Below are positions 50,401-64,000 of a DNA stretch of 64,000 nt, one piece after another. Under the pieces are notes generated by a model. That model saw nothing but the letters and a program-made list of their open reading frames with translations. It ran no database searches and had not been told where the DNA came from. A program made the position numbers and the translations under genes. The stretch's first letter is position 1; the number at the start of each line of letters is the position of its first letter. The stretch comes from Wolfiporia cocos (taxonomy: Eukaryota > Basidiomycota > Agaricomycetes > Polyporales > Phaeolaceae): assembly GCA_029448655.1 (NCBI GenBank), contig JACCLO010000016.1:682001-746000 (forward strand), in the 5' to 3' direction.

Positions 50401-51975
50401 GGATCAGCATGCGCAGAGATGCGTGCCTCGACCAGAGTCTGGGTGGCTCTGCAGTGCATTCTTGCGAACTGCAAATCCCTATGGCAATCCCAAGCGGAAG
50501 GTGACCGAGGGCTGGCTCGCACCGACAAGGGTTTCTCTCGCGAACAAGAGATGTGACGGCGAAAGGAATGAAAGCACGATAGGGCTGCAGCCGTTATCGC
50601 AGGGGCGCCCAGGAGCGCAAGGCGGAGGTAGCGACGGCACTCGAAGCGTGCCGCCGCCGACAGGGGCGCCGTGCACCGCCCAGCTCTGCATGGTGACGCA
50701 CGACGAGCACATCTGGCCGGTGGCCGGTCAGCACTAGCACATCCCAGGCTACGTCGAGGACGTAAATCAGATCAGCCTCCCGGGGCCGTTTCAGAGAGGC
50801 CCGAGTCGAGTGCCTCGCCGCCTGCTGGCGACCAGCTGCATTTGTATGTCTGGGTGCGTCCCCTGTCCCCGTGGGGGCTCGCTACGCGCCGCATACGCGC
50901 GAGAGGCAGGTGCAATTTCGTAATCTGAGGCGATGGGCCTGTGAAACGCACGCATCCACACACAGCCTGGACACATCGTCGCGGAAGTGAACGTCTGAAT
51001 TCTGCGCCAGATAAGACGCGAGTCCTGGACGATAACCGCGCGGGCAGCTGCAGGCCACGGAATAAAACATACAGAAAATACAGACCGTTTCGGGGAGATC
51101 GCGGCGGACGGACCTCGGAGGAGAGGGACGGAACGGAGGGCGCGCTGACATAAGCAGGCCCGGGAGAGCGACGGACCGAGTTGGCGGTGGGCTCTGCTCG
51201 CTCGATGGCGAAACAAATCTTCCCCCGTCCTTGTTCTGCCACCACCACCTCCTCGCCGCCCTCCGCAGCGGCCACAGAGCGTCCTCGCTGTCGCCAGCAG
51301 CGCCCCCGCTCCCACACCTGCCCGGCAGCAGTACCCGCGGCCCGCGCAGCAGCGCCCGTCTCCAGGCTTCCCTCCAGTGCCTGTTTGTTATTTTCGCGCA
51401 GAACATCCGGGGCAGAGATCATCTCCTGCGGGGTCGCACTGCGGGGATAGCCTGCAGATTCTGGCTAGATTCGCCATTGTCCTTTTCCCACGTCCCACCC
51501 GTGTTGTTTTCCAGCGTCCCGCCATCGCCCTTCGCACAGCTTTGTCTCGACGTGGTCCCCGGCGAGACTCCGTTGCCACGCTCGCCCGCGCTCTACCCCA
51601 GACCGCCCCACGCTCTATCGGCAGCACTCTGCTCCAACGTCCCTGCTATCCTAGCCGGCTTCCCCATCACGAACCCCCTCGCCTGTCGCCTTCTTGCTCG
51701 CGCCGGCCCGCTTGTCTGCACGCTTCACGCCGTTCTCGATTCGCGGAAAGCTTCCATATCTCTGGTTTCGACTTAAATAACGTGCTGCACATCCGTCAGC
51801 GCCAGCGAACCATCTGCATCATCATAACCTAATACCTCCTTGTCAACTGGGGTTTCCCTCTTCCGTGAGTAATATTAATCTTAGCTGCCGCCCCGCATGG
51901 TCCATCATACTTATACTCCTGTCTCGTGTGCTTCACCCACCTTTTGTCCCCGCCCCCTCCTGCCCTGTCTATGCC
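47492..51975. other. Long GC-rich non-coding region with a 12-bp minisatellite
   Basis: From about 48.6 to 51.3 kb, GC content is high and frames are open on both strands in several phases at once, with no domain, splice structure or consistent codon use. I read it as intergenic sequence and the 5' leader of the CreA-like gene. At 50149-50230 a 12-bp unit (GACGCACGCAGC) is repeated almost seven times. Confidence 0.6.
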
Positions 51976-54243
51976 ATGAACATCTCTGCCCTCATCTCCA
52001 ACGCAGAGATGGACGCCGTTGCCCCTCCACCTCCGCCGCAGGAAAAAGTCATCGCGCGCCCTTACAAATGCCCCTACCCGCTCTGCGGCCGTGCCTTTAG
52101 TCGTCTGGAACACCAGGTGAGCATCCTCGCTGTCCTTGCCACCTCCGCCCATACCACGTCCGATAGGACACGTTATCTGATACCTCTGCAGACTCGACAT
52201 ATCCGCACTCACACTGGCGAAAAGCCCTTCGAGTGCTCGTACCCCGGCTGCGAGAAGCGCTTCTCGCGCTCCGATGAGCTGACTCGCCACTCCCGAATAC
52301 ACAACAACCACAACCACAACCATGACAGCCCGCATCAAGGTGTCGCAAGTGGCAGCGGACACCGCTCCAAGGGCAAGACCAAGGTCGACTATGATGCCGA
52401 CGACAACATGGACGGCACCAGCGCGCGCAGGGAAGACGCGGCGCCGGATAGGCCCAGGGCGCAGAAAAAAGCACGGAGCCGCGCCAACAGTGACGACGAG
52501 GTGAGTCCCGGGTGAACATCGGCGTGCGGCTGCGGCGCATCTGTCACCTGCCACCGTGCGTCGCGCAGCGGCGAGGCCTCGCCGGGAGTTTTCTCTGATA
52601 CCAGCATGCTGACGGATCTGCCTATACAGGACGAGTCGTACGCGCGTCCGACTGCGCTCTACCCCGCCGACCCCCCACCGGGGTACGACTTTCCGTACAC
52701 GACGCAGCCACTCGTGCGCCCGCTCCGCCCACCCGAGCCGTTCGTGCTCGCACCGAACCCTGCGCCCGGCCCGCATGCGTTCTCCGCCTTGTCGAGTGTC
52801 GCGATGGAGGAGCTGTACGCGCTTGAACGCTCAGAGGCGCTGCGCCGAGCCGAGTACGAGATCCGGCACTCGGAGGCGCTGCGCCGCGCTGAATACGAGG
52901 CGCGCCACGCAGAAATCCTGTCGTATCACGGGCGCTTGAGCAAGAGCGCGAACACGACCCCGCTGACGACACCGTTTTACCCTGCACAGCCCCTCAGCGC
53001 AGACGAGGGCTACTTCGGGACCTCCCGCGAGAGGGAGCGAGTGGGCGACGAGGAGCTTGCTGGCGCCGCAAAACAGGGGCGCAGGCTCAGCATGTCGTCG
53101 AGGCGAGAGGTGTTCCCCGCCCACCCGCACGCGTCAGGACACACCGTGGACGGGCCGCACGCGCGTACGCACGGGCATGGATTGCATGGACACGCTGCAT
53201 GGACACATCCCTATCATCACGCGCCAGCGCCGCACCGCCAGCGGCTGCAGGCGGAAGACTCGCCATCGTCGATGAGCTCCGATTCTGACATGCAGCCCGC
53301 GCACTCGCCCATGGAGGTTAGTGCAGCCCACCTCGCCATGCCCCACCCGGTGCACGGCCCGCCGCCCGAACACGCGCTGCAGTCGCAGTATGTTACTCCG
53401 TCGACGAGCCCCTTCCTTGGCGGCCTGCGGACGCTCAACATCCACTCGAGCACGCCCTCGCGTGCGCCGTCGCCGATCCGGCTTCCTCCGCCGACGCTGG
53501 ACAGCTCTGCTGATGAATACGGACACGCGCACGAGTCGCGCATGCGCAAGTCCTCGAGCGTCGCCGGGAGCCCGCCTGCGAGCGGCCTGCTGGCCGGACG
53601 CAAACGCGGCAGCTCAGGTGACCTGGTGGCGTACGTCCACGGCGCACACGCCCCGCCAGGCGACCATCTCATGCACTCGTACGGCAGCAGCCCTGGGTTC
53701 CACGTCCCGTACACGCACGAGCGCACGGTGGTCCCCGTGCCGACGCCGCAGCTCTCGAGCGGGCCGAGCAGCAGCGGGAGCAGCCCGCGGAGCCACTCGC
53801 ACTCGCTCGCCTCGCACGGCACGAGCAGCGCAGGGAGCTCGCGCGCGCCCTCGCCGCCGTACGGCCACCGCAGCAGCGCGCACCCGCACCACCACCACCT
53901 CGCACACTCGGTGCGCGTCGCGTTCGGCATGACGCCGATCCACCCGCGCACGCGCCACCCGACGAGCGCGCTCGTGCACCCCACGCACGCGGAGATGCCG
54001 CCGCCGCCGCCGGACTACCCGGGCCTGCCGTCCGCCGCGTCGGTGCCCGTGTCCCGCGCGTGCTCGCCGCCGATCAAGCTCCCGCCGCTGAAGCTGCCGT
54101 CGTCGCCGTCGTCGCCGACGCACCGGCCCGCGCCGCTGCCGCTCGAGGAGACGGGGGCGGAGCGCGAGGGCCAGGAGCGCGAGAAGGTCGAGCTGCCGGG
54201 GTTCAGCGAGTTCACCGCTGCGACAGGCCTCCGAGCATCGTAG
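51976..54243 (+). CDS. CreA/Mig1-like C2H2 zinc-finger carbon catabolite repressor
   Basis: Three exons: 51976-52116, 52192-52500 and 52630-54243, 687 residues. The first intron splits the two-finger module exactly after EHQ. Spliced fingers: [23 protein letters not shown] and [23 protein letters not shown] (each read in parts), with the TGEKPF linker, as in CreA/Mig1. Next come a Lys/Arg-rich stretch ([13 protein letters not shown]), a duplicated E-A-L-R-R-A-E-Y-E unit (about 52830-52910), His-rich and Ser-rich low-complexity regions, and a C-terminal acidic/hydrophobic motif, [14 protein letters not shown], of repressor type. It binds SYGGRG sites and represses genes for alternative carbon use. 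It lies 5.9 kb from a glucoamylase gene, a typical target class. Confidence 0.9.
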
Positions 54244-54841
54244 CCTTGCGCGGGGCGTTGTCGGGCGAATGTCGGCGCTCGTGTCCTGCGCGGGAGAGAG
54301 GAGAGAAGGCCGAGAGGAAGAGAGTTGAACGAGGCCGGTCGCGGTCTGCGGTGCCCATGCACGAAGCTTGGCCATCGATGAGCCTTGCCTTATGAACGAA
54401 CGTGTACAGTCTCCGATTCTGTCAGGATACCCTAGAATTCACCACCCCTCTTCCTGCAACGCTCGCATGGACTGGATATAGAGAACTCAAGTCAGATAGA
54501 ACGTACGACCGCGCTCACCACTTATTGCACACGTTAATATAGCGCTTGACCTGCCGTGTATATGAACGAAAATCTCGTCTGAATTACTATGCTCTTCTTG
54601 CTTGTATCTTATTGCCCCAGTGTTGATCGAATTGTTTACCTGCAACGTCGAGCCGTTGCTGGGTTACGCGGATTACGTTTCACTCTCGGCTACTCTCCCA
54701 AAAATACGATGGCACGCTCGGCGGCGGGAAGGCGGAAGAACAGGTCGGCGTTGACCACGACGAGCAGTTGCCTTGCTCTCGCTACCACCAGCACACACAC
54801 TATCCTCCGTTCTTTACCCTTCCGTTCATTTATCCGTCTGA

Positions 54842-57398
54842 ATGCGCTCGCTGCTTCCTTTCGCTCTTCTCTGCTTGCTGCTCGATGCTCGCTTTGCAAA
54901 TGCTCTGACGTTCCCAGTGCGCACCCGGACGGCCTCCCAGCGACGCTCGGGCTCGGGCCTGCATTCGCGCTCGAACAATGATACCCTGCTGCCCGTGAAG
55001 AATACCCAGAACTCGGAGTACATCTCGAACATCACCCTCGGCGGCAGAGAGATCCCCGTCCTCCTGGACACTGGAAGGTGCGGCGCGCACCGCTGTCTGC
55101 GTTGCGCGCGTGTTGACGCGTCCCAGCTCTGACCTATGGGTCACTGGCACGGTCCCAAACACGAATGACCTCGGCAAGTCCGTGTCGCTCTCCTATGCGG
55201 TCGGGGATGCAGCTGGTAAGGGTGTCGTTGGTCGTGATATCTTGTTTAACCGTACCGGCAGGCGATGTGAATACCGCGACGCTGAACTTTGGTAACTACA
55301 CCGTGGAGAACCAGGCATATCGTACGTGTTTCGTTCTTTGCGAGCACGAGACAGCACCCTGCCACATGTGCCTTTTGGCGGCGAGCTCGCGATGTTTTAA
55401 TGCCTGAGGCCGAGCTGCAAAGTCCTAGGGCCGTTGCCAGTGTTTGAACACAGGAGATACCAAAAACTTCCAACCTCTCTGGAACCAGTCCTGTGCGCGC
55501 CATTGCCTTGCTTGCGGCCAGTTGTATGGTCATTGGCAGACTGTGCCCTCACATTGGATCTGACAGTGTGCGCCATTTGCGGTTGACAAATCGCAGCTGT
55601 CTCTAGGCTGTAATATGATAGCCATCCAGATGATCGGTGATGGTTGTATGACACACCTTTTATCCGCAACCAGCAGCCTCAGTATTTGGACTTGCAGGCA
55701 GGTCTGGTTACGAGGCATACTCCAAACATGCAGCTATCGGCCTGAAGTGCTCGTGGTCTGTCTGGGTACTCAGACAATGGACAATCATTGCGAAACCCGG
55801 CTTTCTGCCCGCCACCGCATAATGATAATCCGTTGTATGGATACTCAGACACGCTCAGAGCATGTGGCTCAATGTTGGCATGCTAAGTTCCGAACAGAGC
55901 ACCCTGCCTGTCGTGAGCGGTGCTGTCTCGTGCTGGAGCTAACAAGTCCATGGGGAATTGCATTGTGTCTGACGTGCTCACAGTGCTAGTGACGGACACG
56001 GCGTCATTCTCCATCAACATCGCCGCCGAGGGCTTCGAGGGCTTGATCGGGCTCGGGCCCAACACGGGTTCCGTCATTCGCGACAAAATCGGTGATTCGC
56101 GCGGGGACAGCGTGCTCGACCGCATCTTCCAGCAGAACGCGTCTGATTCCAACTACATGACGGTCCTCTTGAACCGCGAGGGCGACCCCAAGTCACCGCC
56201 GATGGGGCAGATGAGCATCTCGGAGATCGTGCCGGGCTACGAGGACGTGACGAGCATGCCAAAGCTGACCGTGGAGAAGGTGCACCGGCTGACGGACCTC
56301 GACCAGCACTGGCAGACCTATACGGACGTCAACGGCGTGATTGGGCCCGACGGGAACCCCATCAAGGTCGAGTCGATCGTGCCCTCCGCGCCCGACGGCC
56401 AGCTCGTCGTCGTATTCGACTCGGGGTACACACTGCCACAAGTCCCGCGCGACATGTCCGATGCGATCTATGGACGTGTGCAGGGTGCCGAGTACGACAC
56501 CACCGCGGGCGTGTGGCTGATCCCGTGCGACCAGATGCTGAACATTAGCTTCAAATTTGGCGGGCATGACTACCCCGTGCACCCGCTTGACACGTCCAGC
56601 AGCGAGTTTGACATGGTCTTCCCTTCGACGGGAGAAGTAGCCTGTGTGGGGGCGGTAAGTCACTGATGATGTGCCGCTGCCATCTTCTTACGTATCCCTG
56701 CAGTTCCAACCTATCAGCAGCTCTGCGTTCAGTTTGCTGGGTGAATATGACATTATTCTGGGCATGTCATTCAGTATGTGTGGATTCCAACTGTGGTTGA
56801 GTTTCTCCTGATTGTTTGATCGCAAGTCCGCAACGTTTATGCTCTGTTCGACTACGGCAACTTCGTTGAAGACACCGACCATGATCTCGGCGAGCCATTC
56901 ATCCAGCTGCTGTCGACGACGAACCTCACCGAGGCCCACGAGACGTTTGTCCAAGTGCGTATGAGCGGCGTCGACAACACCGGGGCCAAGTCACAATGGC
57001 TCTTGCCCGTATCGCAAGAAGTGCACTCGCCCGAGACAGAAGCGGAGAAGAAGGAGCAGTAAGTGCCAGGCTGCGCAGTTTATGTATTGAGTGTATCTAA
57101 GGAATTTCTCCTCAGGTACGAAGAGTACGTTTTGAGCCGCTGGCCCGAGATCTTCGTCGGGTGCCTCGCGTTTGTTATCATTGTCATGGCCATCATCATC
57201 TGGCGATGCTGCTTCGTCCGCAGGCGCCGCCGCGCTGCGCAGCAGGACAGCAGTCTCCTCCCCACGGCCGCAGGAAGACCACAGAGCAGCTACAAGCAGC
57301 TCGAGGATCCCTCGACCGCGACGCTGGTGGACATGCAGCGCATACCGCCGCGAAGCCCGAGCCACGATGGGTACTTGTCCGGGACGACAGTGCATTGA
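54842..57398 (+). CDS. Membrane-anchored aspartic protease 1 (peptidase A1)
   Basis: Seven exons by eye: 54842-55077, 55127-55215, 55262-55321, 55984-56654, 56704-56773, 56827-57058 and 57116-57398, 546 residues with consistent phases. There is a signal peptide (MRSLLPFALLCLLLDARFANA). The first active site, DTGSSDLWV, is assembled across intron 1; the second is VVFDSGYTLPQVP, with Tyr where most A1 enzymes have Thr/Ser after DSG/DTG. A C-terminal membrane segment (IFVGCLAFVIIVMAIIIW) is followed by an Arg-rich cytosolic tail. The third long intron (662 bp) carries an inverted-repeat insertion; the paralogue has only about 47 bp there. Role: extracellular, membrane-tethered proteolysis. Confidence 0.88.
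55343..55934. repeat. Inverted-repeat element inside protease intron 3
   Basis: A perfect 16-bp terminal inverted repeat, AGCACGAGACAGCACC (55343-55358) and its complement (55919-55934), brackets 560 bp inside an intron expanded to 662 bp. No transposase and no clear target duplication are seen, so the true ends are uncertain. It is probably a MITE (inference). Confidence 0.5.
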
Positions 57399-57872
57399 TG
57401 GCGCCTCGCCCGGACCCGGTGATTGGAATCTGCGGAAAGTCGGCATTTCCGCGGTGTTGTAGGTAGCTGGCACTCGTACTACTCCTCTTTGCTGTTTGAT
57501 ATACTTACTATACACTGAACACCTATGTTGCATTTTTGCACGCCACTGTGTGATGTAATCGGACGCAGTACTAGTGGCATCGGAGGCCGCGATACTTTGC
57601 TACTGCCGGCTTACTCCTATGCTTGTACGCTTTATGCGAGACAGAATCTGCCATGACCGCATTGTCTGCGAATGAACACTGTCACCAAGAACCCGTGGGG
57701 TTTCACGCGAGACACTGCCCTGCGGGCGGATTGTACCGCTGCTGCGGCGCTCGTTACGGCAACCCCTTACGCTTTCGGGCTTACAGCCACCATCACACCG
57801 CGCGGTCCCATCGCCCTCGACCGCGTCGAGCTAAAAGACTTCGCTGGATACGTGGTGATTGCAACGGCAACC

Positions 57873-59717
57873 ATGAAGGCTGCAGCGATCACGCTCTCGC
57901 TCTCGTTGCTCGCGCTGCACTTCGAGTCGGCGGGAGCTATCCAGCTCGACCTTGTGGGACGCCCAGCCCAGCACCTCAGGAAACGGGCAAGCATCACAGG
58001 CTCGTCGGGGCTCACCGACTCGAGCAACATTGCGTACTATGTGAACCTCACGCTTGGGGGTGCTGAGTTCGAGGTGCAGATTGACACGGGCAGGTAAGCG
58101 GGAACGATCGATGCGCGTCGCGAGGCTCTCATCCTGCGCATATAGCTCGGACTTGTATGTTGCGGGCACTGTGCCGAATAGCAAGGACACGGGTAAGACA
58201 AGTGGGGTGGCATACGCTGTAGGCGCGGTGAGCGGTAAGTGCTGTGGCCGCATAGTCCCTTCGTACGCATCTCATGCCGACTGCAGGCCCAATCAAGACC
58301 GCGACACTAGACTTCCTAGGCTACACTATTGATAACCAGGCATTCCGTATGTTCATATGATTTGAACAAACACATGTGCTGACCAATCACTAGTGAATAT
58401 CGAGGCCAACTCAAACAATCAGACCTCTGGGACAGGTCTGATCGGCCTCGGTCCCCACACGGGCTCGCAAATTCAAGGAACGCTCGGGAACGGTACGGGC
58501 GACCCCGCGCTGGACCGCATCTTCCAACAGAACAAAACCACGCCGAACTACATCACCGTCCTCCTCGGGCGTGCAAACGACCCCGCCGAGCCACTCCCGG
58601 GCAACCTCACGATCGGCGAGGTGCTCCCTGGGTACAGCAACATTACGTCCCAGCCGAAGCTTAACGTGACGGTGCTACCGAACACCGAGTCGGATGGACA
58701 GCACTGGCAGACGCTCCTTGACGCGGATGGGATCATCGGTCCGGATGGAAAGGTCGTGGACGTGACAACCGGCGTGGCGTCGACGTCGAACAACAAGCAG
58801 CTTACAGTCGTGTTTGACACAGGTTACTCGCTGCCGCAGGTCCCGAGGTATGTGGCTTTTAGTTGGAGACATGACCCTGCGTTACTTATGACATATTGCA
58901 GCTCCGTCGCGAGTGCATTCTATGAGAGTGTTCCGGGCGCTCAGCTAGTCGATGTCCCGGACTTGGACGGCCCCATCTGGCAAATCCCCTGTGAATACGA
59001 GATTAACGTTACGTTCAAATTTGGCGGCATAAGCTTCCCGGTGAACCCTCTCGACACTTCTCTTGACTTGAACGGAACGGACGGGGACGGCGAAAAGACG
59101 TGCTACGGAGGAGTATGTTCATCTCAATCTGCTATTTACGACGTTGCCGACATGTGTACAACAGTTCCAACCCATCGATGTCGCCAAAAGCCCATTATAT
59201 GACATCATCTTTGGCATGGCATTCCGTAAGATCCATGGAATACTCTCGTCCGCTACTCCTCACAATTGTTCCTCTGACAGTGCGCAACGTGTACATGCTC
59301 ATCGACTTCGGCGACTTCGTCGACAACGCCACCGACACCCGCGACGACCCCTACATCCAGCTCCTCTCCATCTCAAACGCCTCTGCCTCGATCCACAACG
59401 AGTTCGTCAAGCTGCGCGGTAGCGCGTCGTGGGATCCGTCGAGCGATGTAAACGCGGCGGAGGGCTGGATCCGCTCTCACCGCAGCCTCTTCATCGGTCT
59501 CTGTGTCGTCGCGGGCCTGTTCGTCCTCGGCGGGCTCGCGCTCACCATCGCCGCGTGCCGCCGCCGGCGGATGGCGCGCAGCCCCGCGGGCTTCATGAAC
59601 TTCCAGAGCTCGTACCGGCCGCTCGGCGAGCCCGCGCCGCGGGAGGCGCACGACCTCCACCTCATGGGTGCGAACCAGGCGCAATCGTACAACAACCCAT
59701 GGGACTCGCGCTACTGA
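57873..59717 (+). CDS. Membrane-anchored aspartic protease 2 (tandem paralogue)
   Basis: Seven exons by eye: 57873-58093, 58146-58234, 58287-58346, 58394-58847, 58902-59112, 59165-59225 and 59281-59717, 510 residues with consistent phases. There is a signal peptide (MKAAAITLSLSLLALHFESA), and the first active site is DTGSSDLYV (Tyr for the usual Trp). The shared block is DRIFQQN, then LLGRANDP and a GDxTIGEVLPGY-like motif (GNLTIGEVLPGY here). The second active site is VVFDTGYSLPQVP. A C-terminal membrane segment (LFIGLCVVAGLFVLGGLALTI) is followed by an Arg-rich tail. Intron positions match protease 1 except for one extra intron just after the second active site (58848-58901), so this is a tandem duplication with later intron gain or loss. 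The start lies 474 bp after the protease 1 stop. Confidence 0.88.
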
Positions 59718-60094
59718 AAAGCTGCGGTGCCGTGCTCGTCGTATTCTACTCATGGACAGTGACTGCCAAGTCCAGGCCCCTTGTCCCCCTCATCATATCT
59801 GTATCTGTCCTGGTTGTATCGTGCTGTTATATATCGTCAGGACATTCTAGTCGTAACTGCAACTCTGCCACACAATCCAATTTGTCTCACATTTTGTATA
59901 GAGCCCAACCGTCTGTGTTTCAATCTTATTTATCGCATTCACGATCACATGCCACTGTGGCACGGGCAAATAGCCGCACGATGTAAAGCTGTTAATAACC
60001 TGGATTTCCAACCCTCGGATGCTACAGTACATATACAGAAGACGAGGGTGAAACATTTTGGTGAGTGCATAACGACTCGGACACTATCCACCGC

Positions 60095-62175
<2,081 letters not shown>

Positions 62176-62220
62176 CTTGTGAGACACAGAGCACGCTGGA
62201 CTGGCTACCCACCACATCGC

Positions 62221-62228
62221 CTTTTATA
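62221..62228 (-). promoter_or_regulatory. TATA box of the glucoamylase gene
   Basis: On the minus strand CTTATAAAAGG lies 46-53 nt upstream of the start codon at 62175. Its position and sequence fit a core promoter TATA box. Confidence 0.6.
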
Positions 62229-62236
62229 AGCCCGGG

Positions 62237-63892
62237 TGCGTATGGCTGGTCGGCGTCTGGTCAAAAATAATGAACGTCAGGCGGTGCGCATGCATGCGGC
62301 GGACATACTGATCGCGGTGTCATTTGCGACGAACAATGCCTGCTCAGCGGAACATTGCACCAAATGGGCGAAGAAGGGCGCAATAAGGAAGGAGAGGGCA
62401 GTTGAGACCATCGGACTCATTGATGGTCGCGGACGAGAGCACACGCGCACACGTGGTCGCATCGCCCCAGCACAAGCACGAGATTAAATTTGCACATGGT
62501 CTGCCCTTTGCTCGGGCAAAAATACGCAGATCTCACCTTCCGTTCCACCGGTGCTGGGAGGCGAACATCAAACGCGGCGTCATCCATGTGCAGTGCGGGA
62601 GCAAACACTGCCCGTGTGCGGGCGCTAACCATTGTGGGGAACAGCGGCACCCCACATTCCGGAGGCATAAATGTTTTTGCCGGCACGACTAGTGGCTGTG
62701 CGCTATGTTGTAATCACGGACGCCAAAGGCGTCGGCGTGGCATACGCCGAAATCCACCGTGGGCGGACAAACGAGCGCGGACGCCGTGACCATGCGGTCC
62801 CTCATAAAGCCTTCCCTCGACCGCAGCGGTCGAAGTGTTGTATCGATGCCCAAGGATCGGTTGCCGTGATGCAAAGATCGTGAAATTCACGGGTCTTGAT
62901 GCAGGGATCTAGAGCTGGTATTTCGAGGCCTCTTCATAGTTTATCCAATCAATCGTCCGCCGAGTCTGAATTGTTCTTAAACCGGACGTATCCATGTGCG
63001 GGTTCTGTGCCTGTTGCCCTCCAGTACGGAAACGTATTGTATTGGCGTGCGACGGACTTACCGACATTCGGTGCGCGCATACAAATACCATGTGAACATA
63101 TTGCGCAGGCTGAACACCTCGAAATGTCGTAACGAGTGAATGTGTTTCCGACAGCACCGTTCGTGTAACCGGTCGAGCTGCGGCGTTTAGTAAGTAATCA
63201 AATACGCAAGAGGGTTAAGCCCATTGCGCATCAGTACCCCCGCCAGCCATGTCGCATAGCGGGCAGGATCCTGGACATTCTGATCGCTCCGAGCTTGAAA
63301 ATCGGTGATTTTCAAATCATTGAAGGCCTGTAGAGAAGTTTGTGGTAGAAATGTCATCATCCTGTCGCTGTGAACATCGAGATTCATGGTCATGAGCTAT
63401 GACACGAATCATGCCGTATCGACGACGAATGCTGGAGAATTGGTGCGTTTAGACACGTATAGTGTCCCGTGTGCGATTTGAGGACATGCGTCCGGATGAG
63501 GGACTGACGGTGTGGCACCACATCCGACTTAGAGACTATGTCCCAACGAGCATGCGCATGTGTTAAATCATGCGTGAACCGGGTATGTGGTGCTAGCTCT
63601 GCAAAACATACCGTTTAAGAGAACATGTACCGACGCTGACATGTCGTCGTGCACAATCCTGCCTTGACGTTCGCAAATATTGGTCAGAGCACGCAGTCAC
63701 CGAGGGAATATGGAGAAGCATCCGTCGCAGCTTAAGCTACGAGGTAAACTAGCAATTGTCAACAATTGAGAATGTACAACATGGATCGAAGAAGTAGCAC
63801 AAGTGTCCGAACGGTCAGCCTGCGGCGAGGGGTCGATTAACAGGGTACACTCATTCCTAGCAAAATTGTTGCCATGCAAGAAACACCGCATC
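62237..63892. other. Intergenic region upstream of glucoamylase
   Basis: No gene recognised. Short frames lack family resemblance. It probably holds the glucoamylase promoter and the 3' region of the next gene. Confidence 0.55.
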
Positions 63893-64000
63893 TCATCTTC
63901 TCTGCTCATGCTCGCGCGCCCTGTCCGTAACATCCCTCTCCTCAGACTTGCCCTCCTCCAGCTTCGCCAGCCTCTCCTCCAACCGTGCCGCCGCGTCCGC
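63893..64000 (-). CDS. 3' end of an unidentified coiled-coil gene (partial)
   Basis: The minus strand from the window edge reads 35 codons to a TGA at 63895-63893: ADAAARLEERLAKLEEGK followed by SEERDVTDRAREHEQRR. The Glu/Lys/Arg/Leu heptad-like pattern suggests the end of a coiled coil. The upstream part is outside the window, so no family can be given. Confidence 0.5.
   Translation of the reverse strand, partial: ADAAARLEERLAKLEEGKSEERDVTDRAREHEQRR

Noticed and set aside
49000..51500. Many overlapping 70-220 codon frames on both strands
   Set aside because: They are open in several phases at once because of high GC, with no domains, signal peptides or splice structure.
53614..54375. Arg-rich 253-codon frame opposite the CreA-like gene
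   Set aside because: Antisense shadow of the Pro/Ser/His-rich exon 3; composition is an artefact of GC-rich codons.

Overview
The window is a piece of a basidiomycete (Agaricomycete, probably Polyporales-like) nuclear genome. Evidence: GC-rich genes with many 48-60 bp GT-AG introns carrying CTNA-type branch sites, typical fungal families (CreA/Mig1 repressor, DUF3605, DUF5745, Pex30-type peroxin, GH15-CBM20 glucoamylase), and chromodomain Ty3/gypsy retrotransposons. The genus is not identified.

Layout. (1) 1-16507 is a three-level nest of LTR elements. A decayed plus-strand Ty3/gypsy element (E0) ends here with a zinc-knuckle ORF3 remnant and an LTR (574-765 + 16165-16507). That LTR was split by a complete minus-strand Ty3/gypsy element (E1, 766-16159, 644-bp LTRs, TSD CCACA). 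E1 encodes an extra ORF1, Gag, and a Pol with a C-terminal dUTPase, probably joined to Gag by -1 frameshifting. E1's leader was in turn hit by a non-autonomous element (N, 9056-15120, 1096-bp LTRs that read as identical, TSD TATCC, no pol). (2) 16508-25500 holds a copia-like LTR remnant, a small dsRBD gene, a BTB-like gene broken by a 267-bp fold-back MITE, and a GCFC/PAXBP1-like splicing-factor gene. (3) 25701-34938 is a third Ty3/gypsy element (E2), related to E0. It has diverged LTRs, a dUTPase between protease and RT, a solo copia LTR at the gag/pol junction, two nonsense codons, a transposase fragment in place of most of the integrase, and ORF3. (4) 38020-47491 is a block of host genes: Rad60/NIP45-like, RanGAP, DUF3605, a 611-bp hAT-type MITE, DUF5745 and a Pex30-like peroxin. 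(5) 47492-51975 is a long GC-rich non-coding stretch leading to a CreA/Mig1-like repressor (51976-54243), two tandem membrane-anchored A1 aspartic proteases (54842-59717), a secreted glucoamylase (60095-62175) and the 3' end of a coiled-coil gene (63893-64000).

Most unusual signal. The LTR elements carry several families of short hairpins whose loops or internal loops are conserved while the stems change in a base-pair-preserving way. One is a hairpin 15-17 nt before the 3' LTR in all four Ty3-like elements. Another is a CTTGTCAG-core hairpin repeated over a dozen times in E1 and N. A third is a triplicated hairpin in N with a conserved internal loop. They look like RNA-level cis elements. 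The dUTPase at two different places in Pol, the extra ORF1 and the tandem-knuckle ORF3 also merit attention. All host gene models were built by eye from splice sites and reading frame; nothing was searched against a database.
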